From: Hyphomonadaceae bacterium
GTDB taxonomy: Bacteria; Pseudomonadota; Alphaproteobacteria; Caulobacterales; Hyphomonadaceae
Direction: 5' to 3'
Assembly: GCA_016714495.1 (NCBI GenBank)
Contig: JADKDU010000005.1
Span: 260,928 to 324,927, forward strand
Length of the DNA stretch: 64,000 nt
The notes under the pieces were generated by a model. The model saw only the letters and a program-made list of their open reading frames with translations, did no database searches and was not told the DNA's origin. Made by a program: the position numbers and the translations under genes. Positions 17,381-26,655 of this stretch are shown one piece after another; position 1 is the stretch's first letter; each line of letters begins with the position of its first letter.

Positions 17381-18621
17381 GCGGGATCGACCAGCCGGCC
17401 GAGCGGCATCTGATCGAGCGCGGCGCGTGACCAAGGCTGCATGTGCGCATGAACGGCCGCCCTGCCCCGCGCCGCAACCTCACGCCGCAACAGAGGTGAA
17501 GCGGCCAGCGCGCGCAGTTTGGCGACGGCATCATCAATGTCAGGCTCGGCCCATTTTTGGCCCGGCGTGCGGTAGATGCCGGAAGGGTCGCGCACTGGAA
17601 CCAAGGTGTGCGCGATCAGAAGCTCGGGCACATCCGACATGAAATCCATATTGCCGGACCAGCCCGTCGCAAGAGCGGGAACGCCTGCGAGAAAAGCCTC
17701 GGCCAGAGACAGGCCAAAACCTTCGGAACGATGTGGCGACAGGAGAACGCTCGATGCGGCAATCAGCTGACCGATCTCGGTGTCGTTGACGCTCCCGGTG
17801 CGAAACAAGATGTCGCCCCGCCCCGACGTGGAGGTCAGAGCGGCTTCGAGGAATTCCGGATGCGCATCGTCGGACTGGACCTTCAGGATCAGCCGCACTG
17901 ATGACGAAGCGTCGGGGAAGGCGCGCTTGTAAATTTCGATGGCGCCGACGAGGTTCTTGCGTGTAGCGCTCGATTTGAGATCGCCCATGGCAAGCACCGT
18001 GAAATCACTGCTCATGGGGTCGTGCGCGAAGGGCGGCGGACCGAGCATCACAGGATGCGGCATCACCCGCACCGGCGTTGTCACGCCGGAGGCTGCGATT
18101 GCTTCGGCGACGAAGCGGCTCGGCGCCCAGATCTCGTGAAAGGCGCGGGCCGCGCGCGCCCATTGCGCCGGGATCTTCGGCAGTTCGTAGGCCCAGTAGC
18201 CGATACGATAGCGGCCCTGCCAGTCCCGCTCGTTGACACGCGACATCGCGGCGATCGCCTCGGGCGCGTTGACGTGCAGCACCCACACGCCGCCGGGACG
18301 ATCAGCGGGAAGATGCGCCTCGGCGCCATCGCCTGCGGCAAACAGGGCGGTGAGATCGTGAGCTGTGGGTGAGAAGCCCGCCGCCCGGAGCCCTTCCAGT
18401 GTGAGCCGAGCGGCGCGCGAGACGCCTTTTGTCCCGCCGATGAAACCAGAAACCACCAGCGGACCGGGTGATGGCGCAGGCTCGCCCTTTGCAAGCACGG
18501 CGTCGACCCGGCGCTGGGCCAGCGCAATGGCCGCGCCCTGCCCATACTTGCGCAGCGAGGGCGGCACGAGGGCGCGCCAGGCCTTTCGCAATGCCACGCC
18601 GGTGGTGGGTGTCTTCGACAT
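17377..18621 (-). CDS. GT-B glycosyltransferase (family 4-like)
   Basis: A ~414-residue glycosyltransferase of the GT-B fold. The C-terminal nucleotide-sugar domain shows VLLSPHRSEGFGLSLAEAFLAGVPALATGWSGN split over the usual EX7E region, and the N-terminal half has GGTKGVSRAARLTLEGLRAAG as acceptor loop. The ATG at 18621 gives MSKTPTTG; a longer form to 18669 is possible. It diverges from the next GT4 and its end overlaps the purU stop by four bases. Donor and acceptor unknown, but the paired GT genes suggest mannose-type additions to a surface glycan. Confidence 0.88.
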   Translation of the reverse strand: MSKTPTTGVALRKAWRALVPPSLRKYGQGAAIALAQRRVDAVLAKGEPAPSPGPLVVSGFIGGTKGVSRAARLTLEGLRAAGFSPTAHDLTALFAAGDGAEAHLPADRPGGVWVLHVNAPEAIAAMSRVNERDWQGRYRIGYWAYELPKIPAQWARAARAFHEIWAPSRFVAEAIAASGVTTPVRVMPHPVMLGPPPFAHDPMSSDFTVLAMGDLKSSATRKNLVGAIEIYKRAFPDASSSVRLILKVQSDDAHPEFLEAALTSTSGRGDILFRTGSVNDTEIGQLIAASSVLLSPHRSEGFGLSLAEAFLAGVPALATGWSGNMDFMSDVPELLIAHTLVPVRDPSGIYRTPGQKWAEPDIDDAVAKLRALAASPLLRREVAARGRAAVHAHMQPWSRAALDQMPLGRLVDPA

Positions 18622-18696
18622 CGCGAGAGGGATGGCGGCAACCCGTCGCTCAGTCAACAAAGCCCGCAAAGACTTTGATTTGTACGCTCCTCGTGT

Positions 18697-20022
18697 ATGG
18701 CTGGCTCAAGCCCATTGCGGGCGGACACGAGTATTGTTCCAGGGGCTCACGGGTTGCAGATCCTCATCGATGGCGATTATGCGCGTGACCGCCAGGGGAC
18801 GGGGATCAGCACCTATGCGCGTACGCTCGCGAAGGGACTGACGGCCCTTGGTCATGGCGTCTCATGGCTGTCGGGCGCGAGCGGCGGCGACAGAAACGAC
18901 GCGCTGGCGGATGCCGCGGCCGCCTCCGATGAACCCCAGGCGGTGCGTGGCCCGCGCGCCTGGGCGCAGACCGCGACACGGATGGCTGGCGGCTTGATGT
19001 CCGGCAGTGTCTCGGCGCGCGAGATCAGGCGCGATGTCGTCATGGCGCGTCCAGATGAGGCGGGCCAACCCGTGCATCTGGCGCCGGAACTGTTCGTCCG
19101 CGCACACTATCGCCATATGCTGTCGCGCCAGTTCACCGAGGTGAGGATCGCGGCGCCCGTCGATGTGCTGCACCTCACCGCGCCGCTCCCCGTACGAATG
19201 AAGGGGGTCAAGCGTGTGGTGACGATCCACGACTTGATCCCCCTGCGCCTGCCCTACACCACACCGGACAACAAATCCGAATTCAGCGCGCGGGCCCGAA
19301 CCTGCGCGCGCGAAAGCGACCTCGTGATCACGGTTTCCGAAGCCTCGAAGGCAGACATCGTCGCCCTGCTCGACATCGACCCCGCAAAAATCGTCGTGAC
19401 GTACCAGCCGTCCGATCTGCGCGCGCTGTCAGAAGAAGAGCTGTCGCGGTTACCGAACGGGTTATCCCGGTTCGGGCTGACGCCGCGCGAGTATCTTCTC
19501 TGCGTCGGCGCACAGGAGCCCAAGAAGAATATCAGGCGCCTGATCGAGGCCTATCTCGAGATCGATACCGCGATGCCGCTTGTCCTCGCCGGCCCGCGCG
19601 GATGGATGTGGGAACAGGAAGTCGGTGCAGCGATCGCGCCGCTGAGCGACAAGGCCCGGGCACGCATCCGGTTCACCGGCTATGTCGACCGCGACGATCT
19701 GCGGCGCCTCTATGCCGGCGCGTGCGCATTTGTTTACCCCTCGCTCTATGAAGGGTTCGGCCTGCCGGCCCTTGAGGCGATGATTTCCGGATGCCCCGTG
19801 GTCACGTCAAAAACATCGTCCCTGCCCGAAGTCTGCGGCGAGGCGGCTGCCTATGTCGATCCTTTCGAGCGCGACAGCATCCGGAAGGGCATCGAGCAGG
19901 TGATCGGGGACGCATCGCTTCGCGCGAAACTTGCACAGGCCGGGCGCGAGCGGGCGCAGGTTTTCTCCTTTGAAACCTATTTGACGGCATTGGGTGGGGC
20001 TTATTCCCGGCTCGCGGGATAA
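18697..20022 (+). CDS. family 4 glycosyltransferase
   Basis: A 441-residue GT-B glycosyltransferase. Features in order: an N-terminal acceptor domain with QGTGISTYARTLAKGL, the linker HDLIPLRLPYTTPDN, then GAQEPKKNIRRLIEAY at the start of the donor domain and FVYPSLYEGFGLPALEAM with the EX7E catalytic motif. This branch commonly transfers mannose from GDP-mannose, which fits manC nearby. A truncated relative of its C-terminal half lies at 39109-39647. First gene of the plus-strand cluster; the FAD oxidase starts ten bases after its stop. Confidence 0.92.
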   Translation: MAGSSPLRADTSIVPGAHGLQILIDGDYARDRQGTGISTYARTLAKGLTALGHGVSWLSGASGGDRNDALADAAAASDEPQAVRGPRAWAQTATRMAGGLMSGSVSAREIRRDVVMARPDEAGQPVHLAPELFVRAHYRHMLSRQFTEVRIAAPVDVLHLTAPLPVRMKGVKRVVTIHDLIPLRLPYTTPDNKSEFSARARTCARESDLVITVSEASKADIVALLDIDPAKIVVTYQPSDLRALSEEELSRLPNGLSRFGLTPREYLLCVGAQEPKKNIRRLIEAYLEIDTAMPLVLAGPRGWMWEQEVGAAIAPLSDKARARIRFTGYVDRDDLRRLYAGACAFVYPSLYEGFGLPALEAMISGCPVVTSKTSSLPEVCGEAAAYVDPFERDSIRKGIEQVIGDASLRAKLAQAGRERAQVFSFETYLTALGGAYSRLAG

Positions 20023-20032
20023 AAAAGGGCTC

Positions 20033-21361
20033 ATGAGCACGCGATTTCATCCGAGCGATACGCTGGCGTCGTGGGGACGCGTCGTGAAAGCGACGCACCT
20101 CGTGGCCCGCCCGCGGTTCACGGATGAACTTGCCGGCCTGCTTGCCGCCTTCTCGGCAGCCGAGCCCGGCCTGGCCGTGGGACTGCGCCGCTCCTATGGC
20201 GACAGCAATCTAAACCCCGGCGGCCGCGTCATCGACATGACGGCTCTCGACCGACTGATTGCGTTCGACCGCGACACCGGCGTCATGCGCGCCGAGGCCG
20301 GCGTGTCGCTGAGCCAGGCCCTGCAGGTGCTGGTTCCACTAGGCTGGTTCCTGCCAACGACCCCGGGCACACGCTTCGTGACACTGGGCGGCGCCGTGGC
20401 GAACGACGTTCACGGCAAGAACCACCATGCGGCGGGAACATTCGGCGCATCGGTGACGCGTCTGAAGCTTCGCCGAACAGATGGAAGCATGCACGAGCTG
20501 GCGCCAGGCGATCCGCTGTTCCACGCAACCGTTGGCGGGCTCGGACTTACGGGCGTGATCGAATGGGTAGAATTCCGCGCCGTCCGCATCCCCTCCGCCG
20601 ATCTCGATGCGCACGACGTTTCGTTCGAACACGTCCACGAATACTTCGACATGTCGGCTGAGGCGAAGAATTCTCACGAACACACGATGGCTTGGGTTGA
20701 TTGCAGCAAGGGCGGCTCGCGCCTCGGTCGGGGTATCTTGTCGTTGGCCAACTGGTCGCCGCGCGGCGATTTGAAGCCTCATCATGAAGGCCCCAAGAAG
20801 AAGATGCCGATGGATGCGCCAGGCTTCGCGCTCAACGCAATCACGGTCCGCGCCTTCAACAGCATCCGCCATGATCTCAAAACCATGCGCGGCGGCCCTT
20901 ACTGCACGCACTACGAACCTTTCCTCTATCCGCTTGATGCGATCGCGCACTGGAACCGGCTCTATGGCGCCAAGGGCTTCTACCAGTACCAGTGCGCCCT
21001 ACCCTCGGAGACAGCGCGCGCGGGTACAATCGAGTTGTTGAATACAATCGTCGCTTCGGGTCAAGGATCACCGCTGGCGGTGCTCAAGGACTTCGGGGCC
21101 AACCCACCGGTGGGCCTGCTCTCCTTCCCGCGTGAAGGAACGACGCTGGCGATCGATTTCCGTAACCAGGACGAAGACACGCTCAAACTGATGGCGGACC
21201 TCGACCGGATCGTGGCGTCTGCGGGCGGGCGGCTCTATCCAGCCAAGGACGGACGCATCCCGGCGGCTCTTTTCCAGTCCGGATTTCCGAAATGGCAGGA
21301 ATTCCGTGCGCATGTCGATCCGGGCCTATCATCGGCCTTCTGGAGGCGGGTGTCGGCATGA
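20033..21361 (+). CDS. FAD-dependent oxidase, DprE1-like
   Basis: A 442-residue flavoprotein of the VAO/D-arabinono-lactone oxidase fold. The FAD-binding half shows GLRRSYGDSNLNPGG and TLGGAVANDVHGKNHH, the segment that contacts FAD in DprE1, with a C-terminal cap domain. DprE1 oxidises the 2-hydroxyl of polyprenyl-phospho-ribose, the first step of its epimerisation to arabinose. It precedes an SDR reductase with an ATGA overlap, exactly the dprE1-dprE2 order. The site cysteine targeted by benzothiazinones in mycobacteria cannot be placed by eye. ATG at 20033 is preceded by AAAAAAGGG. Confidence 0.88.
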   Translation: MSTRFHPSDTLASWGRVVKATHLVARPRFTDELAGLLAAFSAAEPGLAVGLRRSYGDSNLNPGGRVIDMTALDRLIAFDRDTGVMRAEAGVSLSQALQVLVPLGWFLPTTPGTRFVTLGGAVANDVHGKNHHAAGTFGASVTRLKLRRTDGSMHELAPGDPLFHATVGGLGLTGVIEWVEFRAVRIPSADLDAHDVSFEHVHEYFDMSAEAKNSHEHTMAWVDCSKGGSRLGRGILSLANWSPRGDLKPHHEGPKKKMPMDAPGFALNAITVRAFNSIRHDLKTMRGGPYCTHYEPFLYPLDAIAHWNRLYGAKGFYQYQCALPSETARAGTIELLNTIVASGQGSPLAVLKDFGANPPVGLLSFPREGTTLAIDFRNQDEDTLKLMADLDRIVASAGGRLYPAKDGRIPAALFQSGFPKWQEFRAHVDPGLSSAFWRRVSA

Positions 21362-22131
21362 CGGACGTAAAGCAAGCGGCGGCCCCCTCGAACCGCGTCG
21401 TGATCCTGGGCGCTCTTTCCGCGATCGCGATAGCAACAGCCCGCATCTATGCCGCCGAAGGCGCAGCACTGATGCTGGTCGCCCGCAATACAGATCGGCT
21501 CAGGGGGCTCGCCGACGACCTCCGCGCGCGCGGTGCGAAACAGGTCGAGACTGCAGCAATGGATCTCGAAGCCGCCGCAACCGATGCGCCAAAGCACATG
21601 GCCGACTGGAAGGCGAAGCTCGGCGGGCTCGACCACGTCCACGTGATCTACGGCTATCTGGGCACGCAGGAGAAGGCGACGTCCGATCCTTCCGAACTTG
21701 CTCGCATAACCTCCTCGAACTATTCGACCGCGGTCCTGTGGTGCGAAGCCGCGGCTAACATCATGCGGGCACAGAAACACGGTTCCATCGTTGGCGTATC
21801 GTCCGTCGCGGGCGACCGCGGACGCCAATCGAATTACGCCTACGGCGCCGCCAAAGGCGGTTTCGCCCTTTACCTGCAGGGCCTCGCCCACTCGCTCGCA
21901 CCCACCGGAGCGCGCGCCGTCGCGGTCAAACCCGGCTTCGTCGACACGCCCATGACCGATGGCATGAAGAAGGGCGGCGCACTTTGGGCGAGCCCCGAGA
22001 AGATCGGGAAAATCCTGCGGCGCGCTGCGGACAAGGGCGGCCCGATCCAGTACGCCCCTGGCATCTGGCGCATGATCATGACGGTGATCCGCACAGTCCC
22101 CGCCTTCGTCTTCCACAAGACAAAGCTGTAA
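21358..22131 (+). CDS. short-chain dehydrogenase, DprE2-like
   Basis: A 257-residue SDR that would reduce the keto intermediate made by the DprE1-like enzyme, giving the arabino configuration. The nucleotide motif is the DprE2-type VVILGALSAIAIATA rather than TGxxxGIG; the catalytic Ser is in GVSSVAGDRG and the Tyr/Lys in YAYGAAKGG. The start ATG overlaps the stop of the oxidase gene by four bases, so both are translated as a pair. Substrate assignment rests on the pairing and on the downstream UbiA gene. Confidence 0.88.
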   Translation: MTDVKQAAAPSNRVVILGALSAIAIATARIYAAEGAALMLVARNTDRLRGLADDLRARGAKQVETAAMDLEAAATDAPKHMADWKAKLGGLDHVHVIYGYLGTQEKATSDPSELARITSSNYSTAVLWCEAAANIMRAQKHGSIVGVSSVAGDRGRQSNYAYGAAKGGFALYLQGLAHSLAPTGARAVAVKPGFVDTPMTDGMKKGGALWASPEKIGKILRRAADKGGPIQYAPGIWRMIMTVIRTVPAFVFHKTKL

Positions 22132-22280
22132 GTACCGAAAAACACACCGAAAATGGCGACCCTGCTTGCGGCTGTCCTGCGCGATGTCAGCGTAAACGCG
22201 ATCTTGAACAGTGTGCGCTAGTCTCGCGGCCTTGGCTTGGATCGTGCAGCCTTTCGGAAAGTATTGTTAAGGGGCCTACA

Positions 22281-23828
22281 GTGGGACACGACCGCATCGT
22301 CCGTACGGACGGCCAGACTGGCCCCGCCGCCCAGACCAACGACAACGACGCCGTGACCATGCCGCTGGCCGTGGACCTCGACGGCACCCTGCTCCTTACC
22401 GACACACTGTTCGAGGCCATCGCCGAGCATATGCGCCGCCGTCCGTTCTGGACCCTGGCGCAACTGATCCAGCTGCCCTTCGGCATCGCAAAAGTGAAAC
22501 GACGCCTCACGGCAACCGTCGACCTCGATGTCGACCTCCTGCCCGTGAACGAGGACGTTCTCGCCTACTGCAAACGCGCCAAGGCGGGCGGCCGCAAGGT
22601 CTGGCTGGTCTCAGCCGCCGACCAGAAGATTGTCGACAAGGTCGCGCAACGCTTCGGCGTGTTCGACCGCATAATCGGTAGCGATGGCGAAATCAACAAC
22701 AAGGGATCCGCCAAGGCGCGCCTGCTTGAGCAGGAAGCTCCGGAGGGCTTTGAATACGTCGGCGACAGCCCGGCTGACTTCAAGGTCTGGAAGAAGGCCG
22801 CCCGCGCATCTCACGTCGACAAGGGCGAACAACGCCGCCGGTCGATCGAACGCATGGGCGTGCCTGTTGCACATTCCTTCGAGCGCCCCCGGGCCGGCAT
22901 CAAGGTCTGGCTGAAAGCGTTGCGGCTGCACCAGTGGGCGAAGAACGTTCTCATCTTCATCCCCGCCATCCTCGCCATGCGCATCATCGAGCCGGCGATC
23001 CTCACCAAGCTTCTCATCGCGCTACCGCTTCTCGGCATCATGGCGTCAGGCACCTACATCCTGAACGATCTTCTCGACCTGCAGGGCGATCGCGGCCATC
23101 GCTCCAAGCACAAGCGGCCCTTCGCATCGGGACGCATCAAGCTGTGGCAGGGCTTCGTCGCCTCGCCCCTGCTCATCATTGGCGGCCTTGTCGGCGGATT
23201 GATCCTGTCGCCAGCGTTCGCGACGACGATGCTGTCCTATCTCGTCATCACGCTGGCTTATTCGCTCCGCCTGAAGCGCGCAGCACTCATCGATACGGTC
23301 CTGCTGAGCTTCCTCTACACGCTGCGCCTGATCATGGGTGCAACTTTGGCAGCCGTGGCGCTCAGCCAGTGGTTGCTTGTGTTCTCGATGTTCCTGTTCG
23401 TCTCCTTGTCGATGGCAAAACGACACGTGGAGGTCTTGCAACTCGCGGCGGCAGGTAAACGCTACGCCGCCAACCGCGGCTATCGCGCCGAGGACGCTGG
23501 CTTGACGCTCGGGATTGGGCTTGCGACGGCCACCGCAGCGCCGTTGATTCTGGTCCTCTACATCATCGAATCTGCCTGGCCGTCGGGTCTCTACAGCGCA
23601 CCGGAGGCCCTCTGGGCCGCCCCGGTGATCCTGTCGCTCTGGCTGATGCGCGTCTGGATGTTGGCCAATCGCGGCGAGCTGCACGACGACCCTGTTGTAT
23701 TCGCGGTCAAGGATCCAAAGAGCCTTCTCGCCGGCGGCGCACTCGCCGTCAGTTTCCTCGCCGCCGCCACCCTGCCCGCAGGTTTTGCATCCGTGCTGAA
23801 CCTTGACCAGGTGTTCGGCGCGCGCTGA
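22281..23828 (+). CDS. HAD phosphatase-UbiA prenyltransferase fusion, DPPR synthase-like
   Basis: A ~515-residue two-domain protein. Residues ~28-215 form a HAD phosphatase domain: nucleophile motif AVDLDGTLL (D32, D34), and YVGDSPADFKVWKK as the metal-binding motif. Residues ~230-515 form a UbiA prenyltransferase with NDLLDLQGDRGHRSKHKRP, which resembles the NDxxDxxxD motif of mycobacterial decaprenyl-phosphate phosphoribosyltransferase (Rv3806c). So one protein could join phosphoribose to polyprenyl phosphate and remove the 5-phosphate. A GTG start at 22281 has AAGGGG seven bases upstream. About eight membrane spans. Follows the DprE2-like gene by ~150 bases. Confidence 0.88.
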   Translation: MGHDRIVRTDGQTGPAAQTNDNDAVTMPLAVDLDGTLLLTDTLFEAIAEHMRRRPFWTLAQLIQLPFGIAKVKRRLTATVDLDVDLLPVNEDVLAYCKRAKAGGRKVWLVSAADQKIVDKVAQRFGVFDRIIGSDGEINNKGSAKARLLEQEAPEGFEYVGDSPADFKVWKKAARASHVDKGEQRRRSIERMGVPVAHSFERPRAGIKVWLKALRLHQWAKNVLIFIPAILAMRIIEPAILTKLLIALPLLGIMASGTYILNDLLDLQGDRGHRSKHKRPFASGRIKLWQGFVASPLLIIGGLVGGLILSPAFATTMLSYLVITLAYSLRLKRAALIDTVLLSFLYTLRLIMGATLAAVALSQWLLVFSMFLFVSLSMAKRHVEVLQLAAAGKRYAANRGYRAEDAGLTLGIGLATATAAPLILVLYIIESAWPSGLYSAPEALWAAPVILSLWLMRVWMLANRGELHDDPVVFAVKDPKSLLAGGALAVSFLAAATLPAGFASVLNLDQVFGAR

Positions 23829-23840
23829 GGTCCTACCCAT

Positions 23841-24272
23841 ATGGCCAACACAGCAAACACGCCGGAAAGACCGAGCAAGGCCAAATCGCTTGGCGAGTTC
23901 GCGCTCTTTCTTGCGCTGGGCGGCCTGGCGGCGCTGACCAATCTGATCGTGCGCTACTTCCTGAACTTCATCATGCCCTTCGAGGCAGCTGTCGTGCTGG
24001 CTTACATCGCCGGCATGGTTGTGGCGTTTCTCTTGTTTGGACGCGTCATTTTCGATGGCAGCGAACATGCCCTGTCGCGACGCATCATCCGCTTCACCCA
24101 GGTCAACATCCTGGGCGCGGGGCTTGCCTGGATCGTCAGCGTTGCTCTGGCCCGATTTGTCTTGCCCGCGATCGCCTGGGACTGGCATCCTCTGGAGATC
24201 GCCCACTTCGTCGGCGTCGCCACGCCGGCCTTCACCAGCTACTTCCTGCACAAGCACTACACGTTCGCCTGA
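23841..24272 (+). CDS. GtrA-family membrane protein
   Basis: A 143-residue protein with four predicted membrane spans in the GtrA pattern: LFLALGGLAALTNLIVRY near the start and FVGVATPAFTSYFLHKHYTF at the C-terminus, both family hallmarks. GtrA-like proteins are thought to help move or organise polyprenyl-phospho sugars; a mycobacterial member (Rv3789) sits by dprE1-dprE2. It starts 12 bases after the UbiA fusion stop, so it belongs to the same unit. Confidence 0.92.
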   Translation: MANTANTPERPSKAKSLGEFALFLALGGLAALTNLIVRYFLNFIMPFEAAVVLAYIAGMVVAFLLFGRVIFDGSEHALSRRIIRFTQVNILGAGLAWIVSVALARFVLPAIAWDWHPLEIAHFVGVATPAFTSYFLHKHYTFA

Positions 24273-24282
24273 CGTAACAGGC

Positions 24283-24507
24283 TCAATGCGCGCTGCGATA
24301 AGCGCTGTCGCGGCGTAGCGCCGGCCTCTCAACCAGCCGCCAGAGCAGCAGCGCAACGACAAGCGTGATCCCAAAGCTCACGCCGACGCCCATCGCAAAC
24401 GAGCCCGCGAACAGACCCGCCGCGATACCCCCCTGAATGATCGGGAAGTGTACGATATAAGGGCCGTAGGAGAGATCGCCGAAGCGAGCCGGAGAGGTGG
24501 CTCGGTT
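24283..24507 (-). pseudogene. C-terminal remnant of acyltransferase-3
   Basis: About 74 residues matching the C-terminal end of the acyltransferase domain at 13984: ARFGDLSYGPYIVHFPIIQ, then LLLWRLVERPALRRDSAY. Identity is high over the whole piece, so it is a paralogue cut off at its N-terminal side exactly where an IS3-family end begins (about 24508). It has no start of its own and cannot encode a working enzyme. Confidence 0.85.
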
Positions 24508-24800
24508 TGTCTGAACAGGTTCCGGGGTTTGGATAAGTGGATTTCCGCCTCGGTTAGGCTGCGGCCGGGATTGGCTGCAGCGAGTTGAAGTACGCCTCGT
24601 CCGGGGTTTGCCGGTCAAGGCTCGAGTGCGGGCGCCCCGCATTGTAGAAGGCGATATAGCGCCCGATCGAAGCGCGAGCTTCGGACACGCTGTCATAGGC
24701 TCGAAGATAAACTTCTTCGTATTTGATCGTCCGCCACAGCCGCTCGACGAAGACGTTGTCACGCCAGGCGCCGCGGCCGTCCATGCTGATGGCGAGCCTG
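24508..24800 (-). mobile_element. truncated IS3-family element (C-terminal part of OrfB)
   Basis: An IS end starting TGTCTGAACAGG near 24508 is followed by the minus-strand C-terminus of an IS3-family OrfB transposase (stop at 24554). Clear motifs are ISMDGRGAWRDNVFVERL, YEEVYLRAY, and RYIAFYNAGRPHSSLD with the DDE-domain glutamate region. Sequence similarity to IS3 OrfB fades at about 24795, so the upstream part of the element is lost. It separates the acyltransferase remnant from the rest of the plus-strand cluster. Confidence 0.85.
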
Positions 24801-25059
24801 TGCCGCCAGCGCCTCATCAACACGCCAAGGCCGCTCGCCGAGCAACGGCCGCTAAAGCTGAAGGCGATCGCGACTTCAGCGTCCGTCTCTGCGCTCCATT
24901 GGGAGAACGAGCCGTCCCTACCGTTGCTGGCTGCATTACCACCTATTTCGTCTCGGCTTCTCCAGGCCAGCGCATCCTCAGCTAACGATTTTTCAACAAG
25001 ACTGATGGCTTCTGCGAACTGGCGCTCGACTGTTGGGTCATAGCGGGGAAAGCGGCGAG
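24801..25059. other. intergenic stretch upstream of membrane glycosyltransferase
   Basis: About 260 bases between the IS3 remnant and the next gene. The minus strand stays open here in frame with the transposase piece but no longer reads like IS3 OrfB, so it may be scrambled IS or remnant coding sequence. It must carry the promoter of the downstream gene if that is expressed separately. Confidence 0.3.
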
Positions 25060-26655
25060 ATGACGGATGTTGCTGGCATTGCTCCGGCGCCTGTGGCTTC
25101 CGGCGGCGGGTTCATCAAGCTTTTCGATAACAGGCAGGCTGTGCTGCGGTGGGTGATCGCCAGCGTCCTCGGCGTCGGATGTTTGCTTTCCTGGTTTCTT
25201 TTTACCCGCGCGACCTTCCTCTATGATCCGCCCCTGATGCATTTTATGGCGTGGCGGATCAGCGAGGGCGATGTTCCCTATCAAGACTTCTGGGACATGA
25301 ACGGACCTGCGATCTACATGGTCCACCTGCTCCTGCTTTTGTTCCCGGGTTCGCCCACGCAGGTCTACGCCGGCCTGATGATCGTGCTGACGGCCGCTTG
25401 CGTCGCCTCCGCCGCGATCACAGCAGGGTTCACCCGCCGCACGCCGCTGATCGGCGGGCTTACCGGCTTGGCCACGCTGGTCTGGATCCTCAACGCCGGC
25501 AACCAGATCCTGGCGCAGCGCGACCTCGTCATTGCCGCGTGCGCAGTCGGCGCGCTGGCGTTCGTTCACGACATGCCTTCGCGTGCATGGCGCTGGTTCG
25601 TATCCGGATTTCTGATCGCCTTTGCTATCGGTGTGAAGCCGCTCGCGGCGCCTTTCGGGCTCATGGCTTTCGCCGCGACGCTCTATCTCGACCTTGCCGC
25701 ATCGGCGTCGGCCCTGGGGTGGAATGCGCGTCTCAGGCGGACGCTTGGCCTGGCGGCTGGCGGCGCGGCCGGCGTCGCCTTCTGGTTTGCTTTTCTTGTT
25801 TTCACGGGGTCCGTCGGCGCCTGGTGGTCGACGATGACGGGCTTCAACGTAGCAGAGTACGCCCACATCGGGCGCGAGCCTTTTGAGATGCTCGCCGCGA
25901 GCCCGGTGATGGCGACCGCGCTTGTCGGTTGCGTGATCGGCCTCTACGCGGCCTTCGCTGCGATGAACTCGCAAAGAATACGCGCGCGGGAGGAGAGTAT
26001 CTTCCTCCTACTGGTCGCGGGCTTTGGTTTCGTCGGCATCGCGCTGTATTTCATCCAAGGCAAGGGCTGGCTCTATCAGACCGTGCCGGCAGGTCTGCTC
26101 GGGCTGCTGTCATTCGGCGCCGCGGCGACGTGGCTTGCAGCGCACGGGCAACGTCTGCTTGCGCTCGCCGTCATGGTTGCCATGCTGCTAACCATCCGCG
26201 TCTATGACCTAGGCGTCCAAATCAGTCCCGCCTTCCAACAGCAGATGGCCGCGCAGACCGGGTACGTTGACGACATGGCGTCGGCGATGCGGGCGCTTCC
26301 GCCTGGAATGAAAGTGCAGCCGCTCGATACAGCTGAGGGCGCGCTGCAGGCAATGTTCGCTGCGCGCCGCGAACAGGCTTCACCAATTGTATATGACTTC
26401 GTTTTATTTTCAGGATCTGCGGAAGCTCAGTCGAAGGCACGACAGGTTTTACTGCAATCAATTGGGGACACCCGACCGGCCATCCTGATCACAAATCAGG
26501 GCTGGCCGGACAAGAGGAGATTGGGCCATGAGCGCGTCAGCTCGTTTGCGGAACTCCATGCCCTCCTGGGCGGAGAGTACCGGCTTCAGGCCCACAGCAG
26601 ACGAACCTTCCACGACGTGGTTTACGAATATCGACTCTACGCGCCTGCTCCGTGA
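25060..26655 (+). CDS. GT-C family membrane glycosyltransferase
   Basis: A ~531-residue integral membrane protein with about ten spans followed by a ~130-residue soluble C-terminal tail. The segment FLYDPPLMHFMAWRISEGDVPYQDFWD, between the first spans, has the Asp-rich first loop typical of polyprenyl-phosphate-dependent GT39/ArnT-like enzymes (GDVPYQDFWDMNGPAIY). No further family assignment is safe. Its position behind the DprE/UbiA genes makes an arabinosyl- or other pentosyl-transferase role attractive. ATG at 25060; a TTG at 25033 is alternative. Its 3' end overlaps the methyltransferase gene by 128 bases. Confidence 0.8.
   Translation: MTDVAGIAPAPVASGGGFIKLFDNRQAVLRWVIASVLGVGCLLSWFLFTRATFLYDPPLMHFMAWRISEGDVPYQDFWDMNGPAIYMVHLLLLLFPGSPTQVYAGLMIVLTAACVASAAITAGFTRRTPLIGGLTGLATLVWILNAGNQILAQRDLVIAACAVGALAFVHDMPSRAWRWFVSGFLIAFAIGVKPLAAPFGLMAFAATLYLDLAASASALGWNARLRRTLGLAAGGAAGVAFWFAFLVFTGSVGAWWSTMTGFNVAEYAHIGREPFEMLAASPVMATALVGCVIGLYAAFAAMNSQRIRAREESIFLLLVAGFGFVGIALYFIQGKGWLYQTVPAGLLGLLSFGAAATWLAAHGQRLLALAVMVAMLLTIRVYDLGVQISPAFQQQMAAQTGYVDDMASAMRALPPGMKVQPLDTAEGALQAMFAARREQASPIVYDFVLFSGSAEAQSKARQVLLQSIGDTRPAILITNQGWPDKRRLGHERVSSFAELHALLGGEYRLQAHSRRTFHDVVYEYRLYAPAP

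Noticed and set aside
23046..24374. Long minus-strand frame (442 codons) antisense to the UbiA fusion and GtrA
   Set aside because: Its composition mirrors hydrophobic codons of the sense genes; no domain visible.
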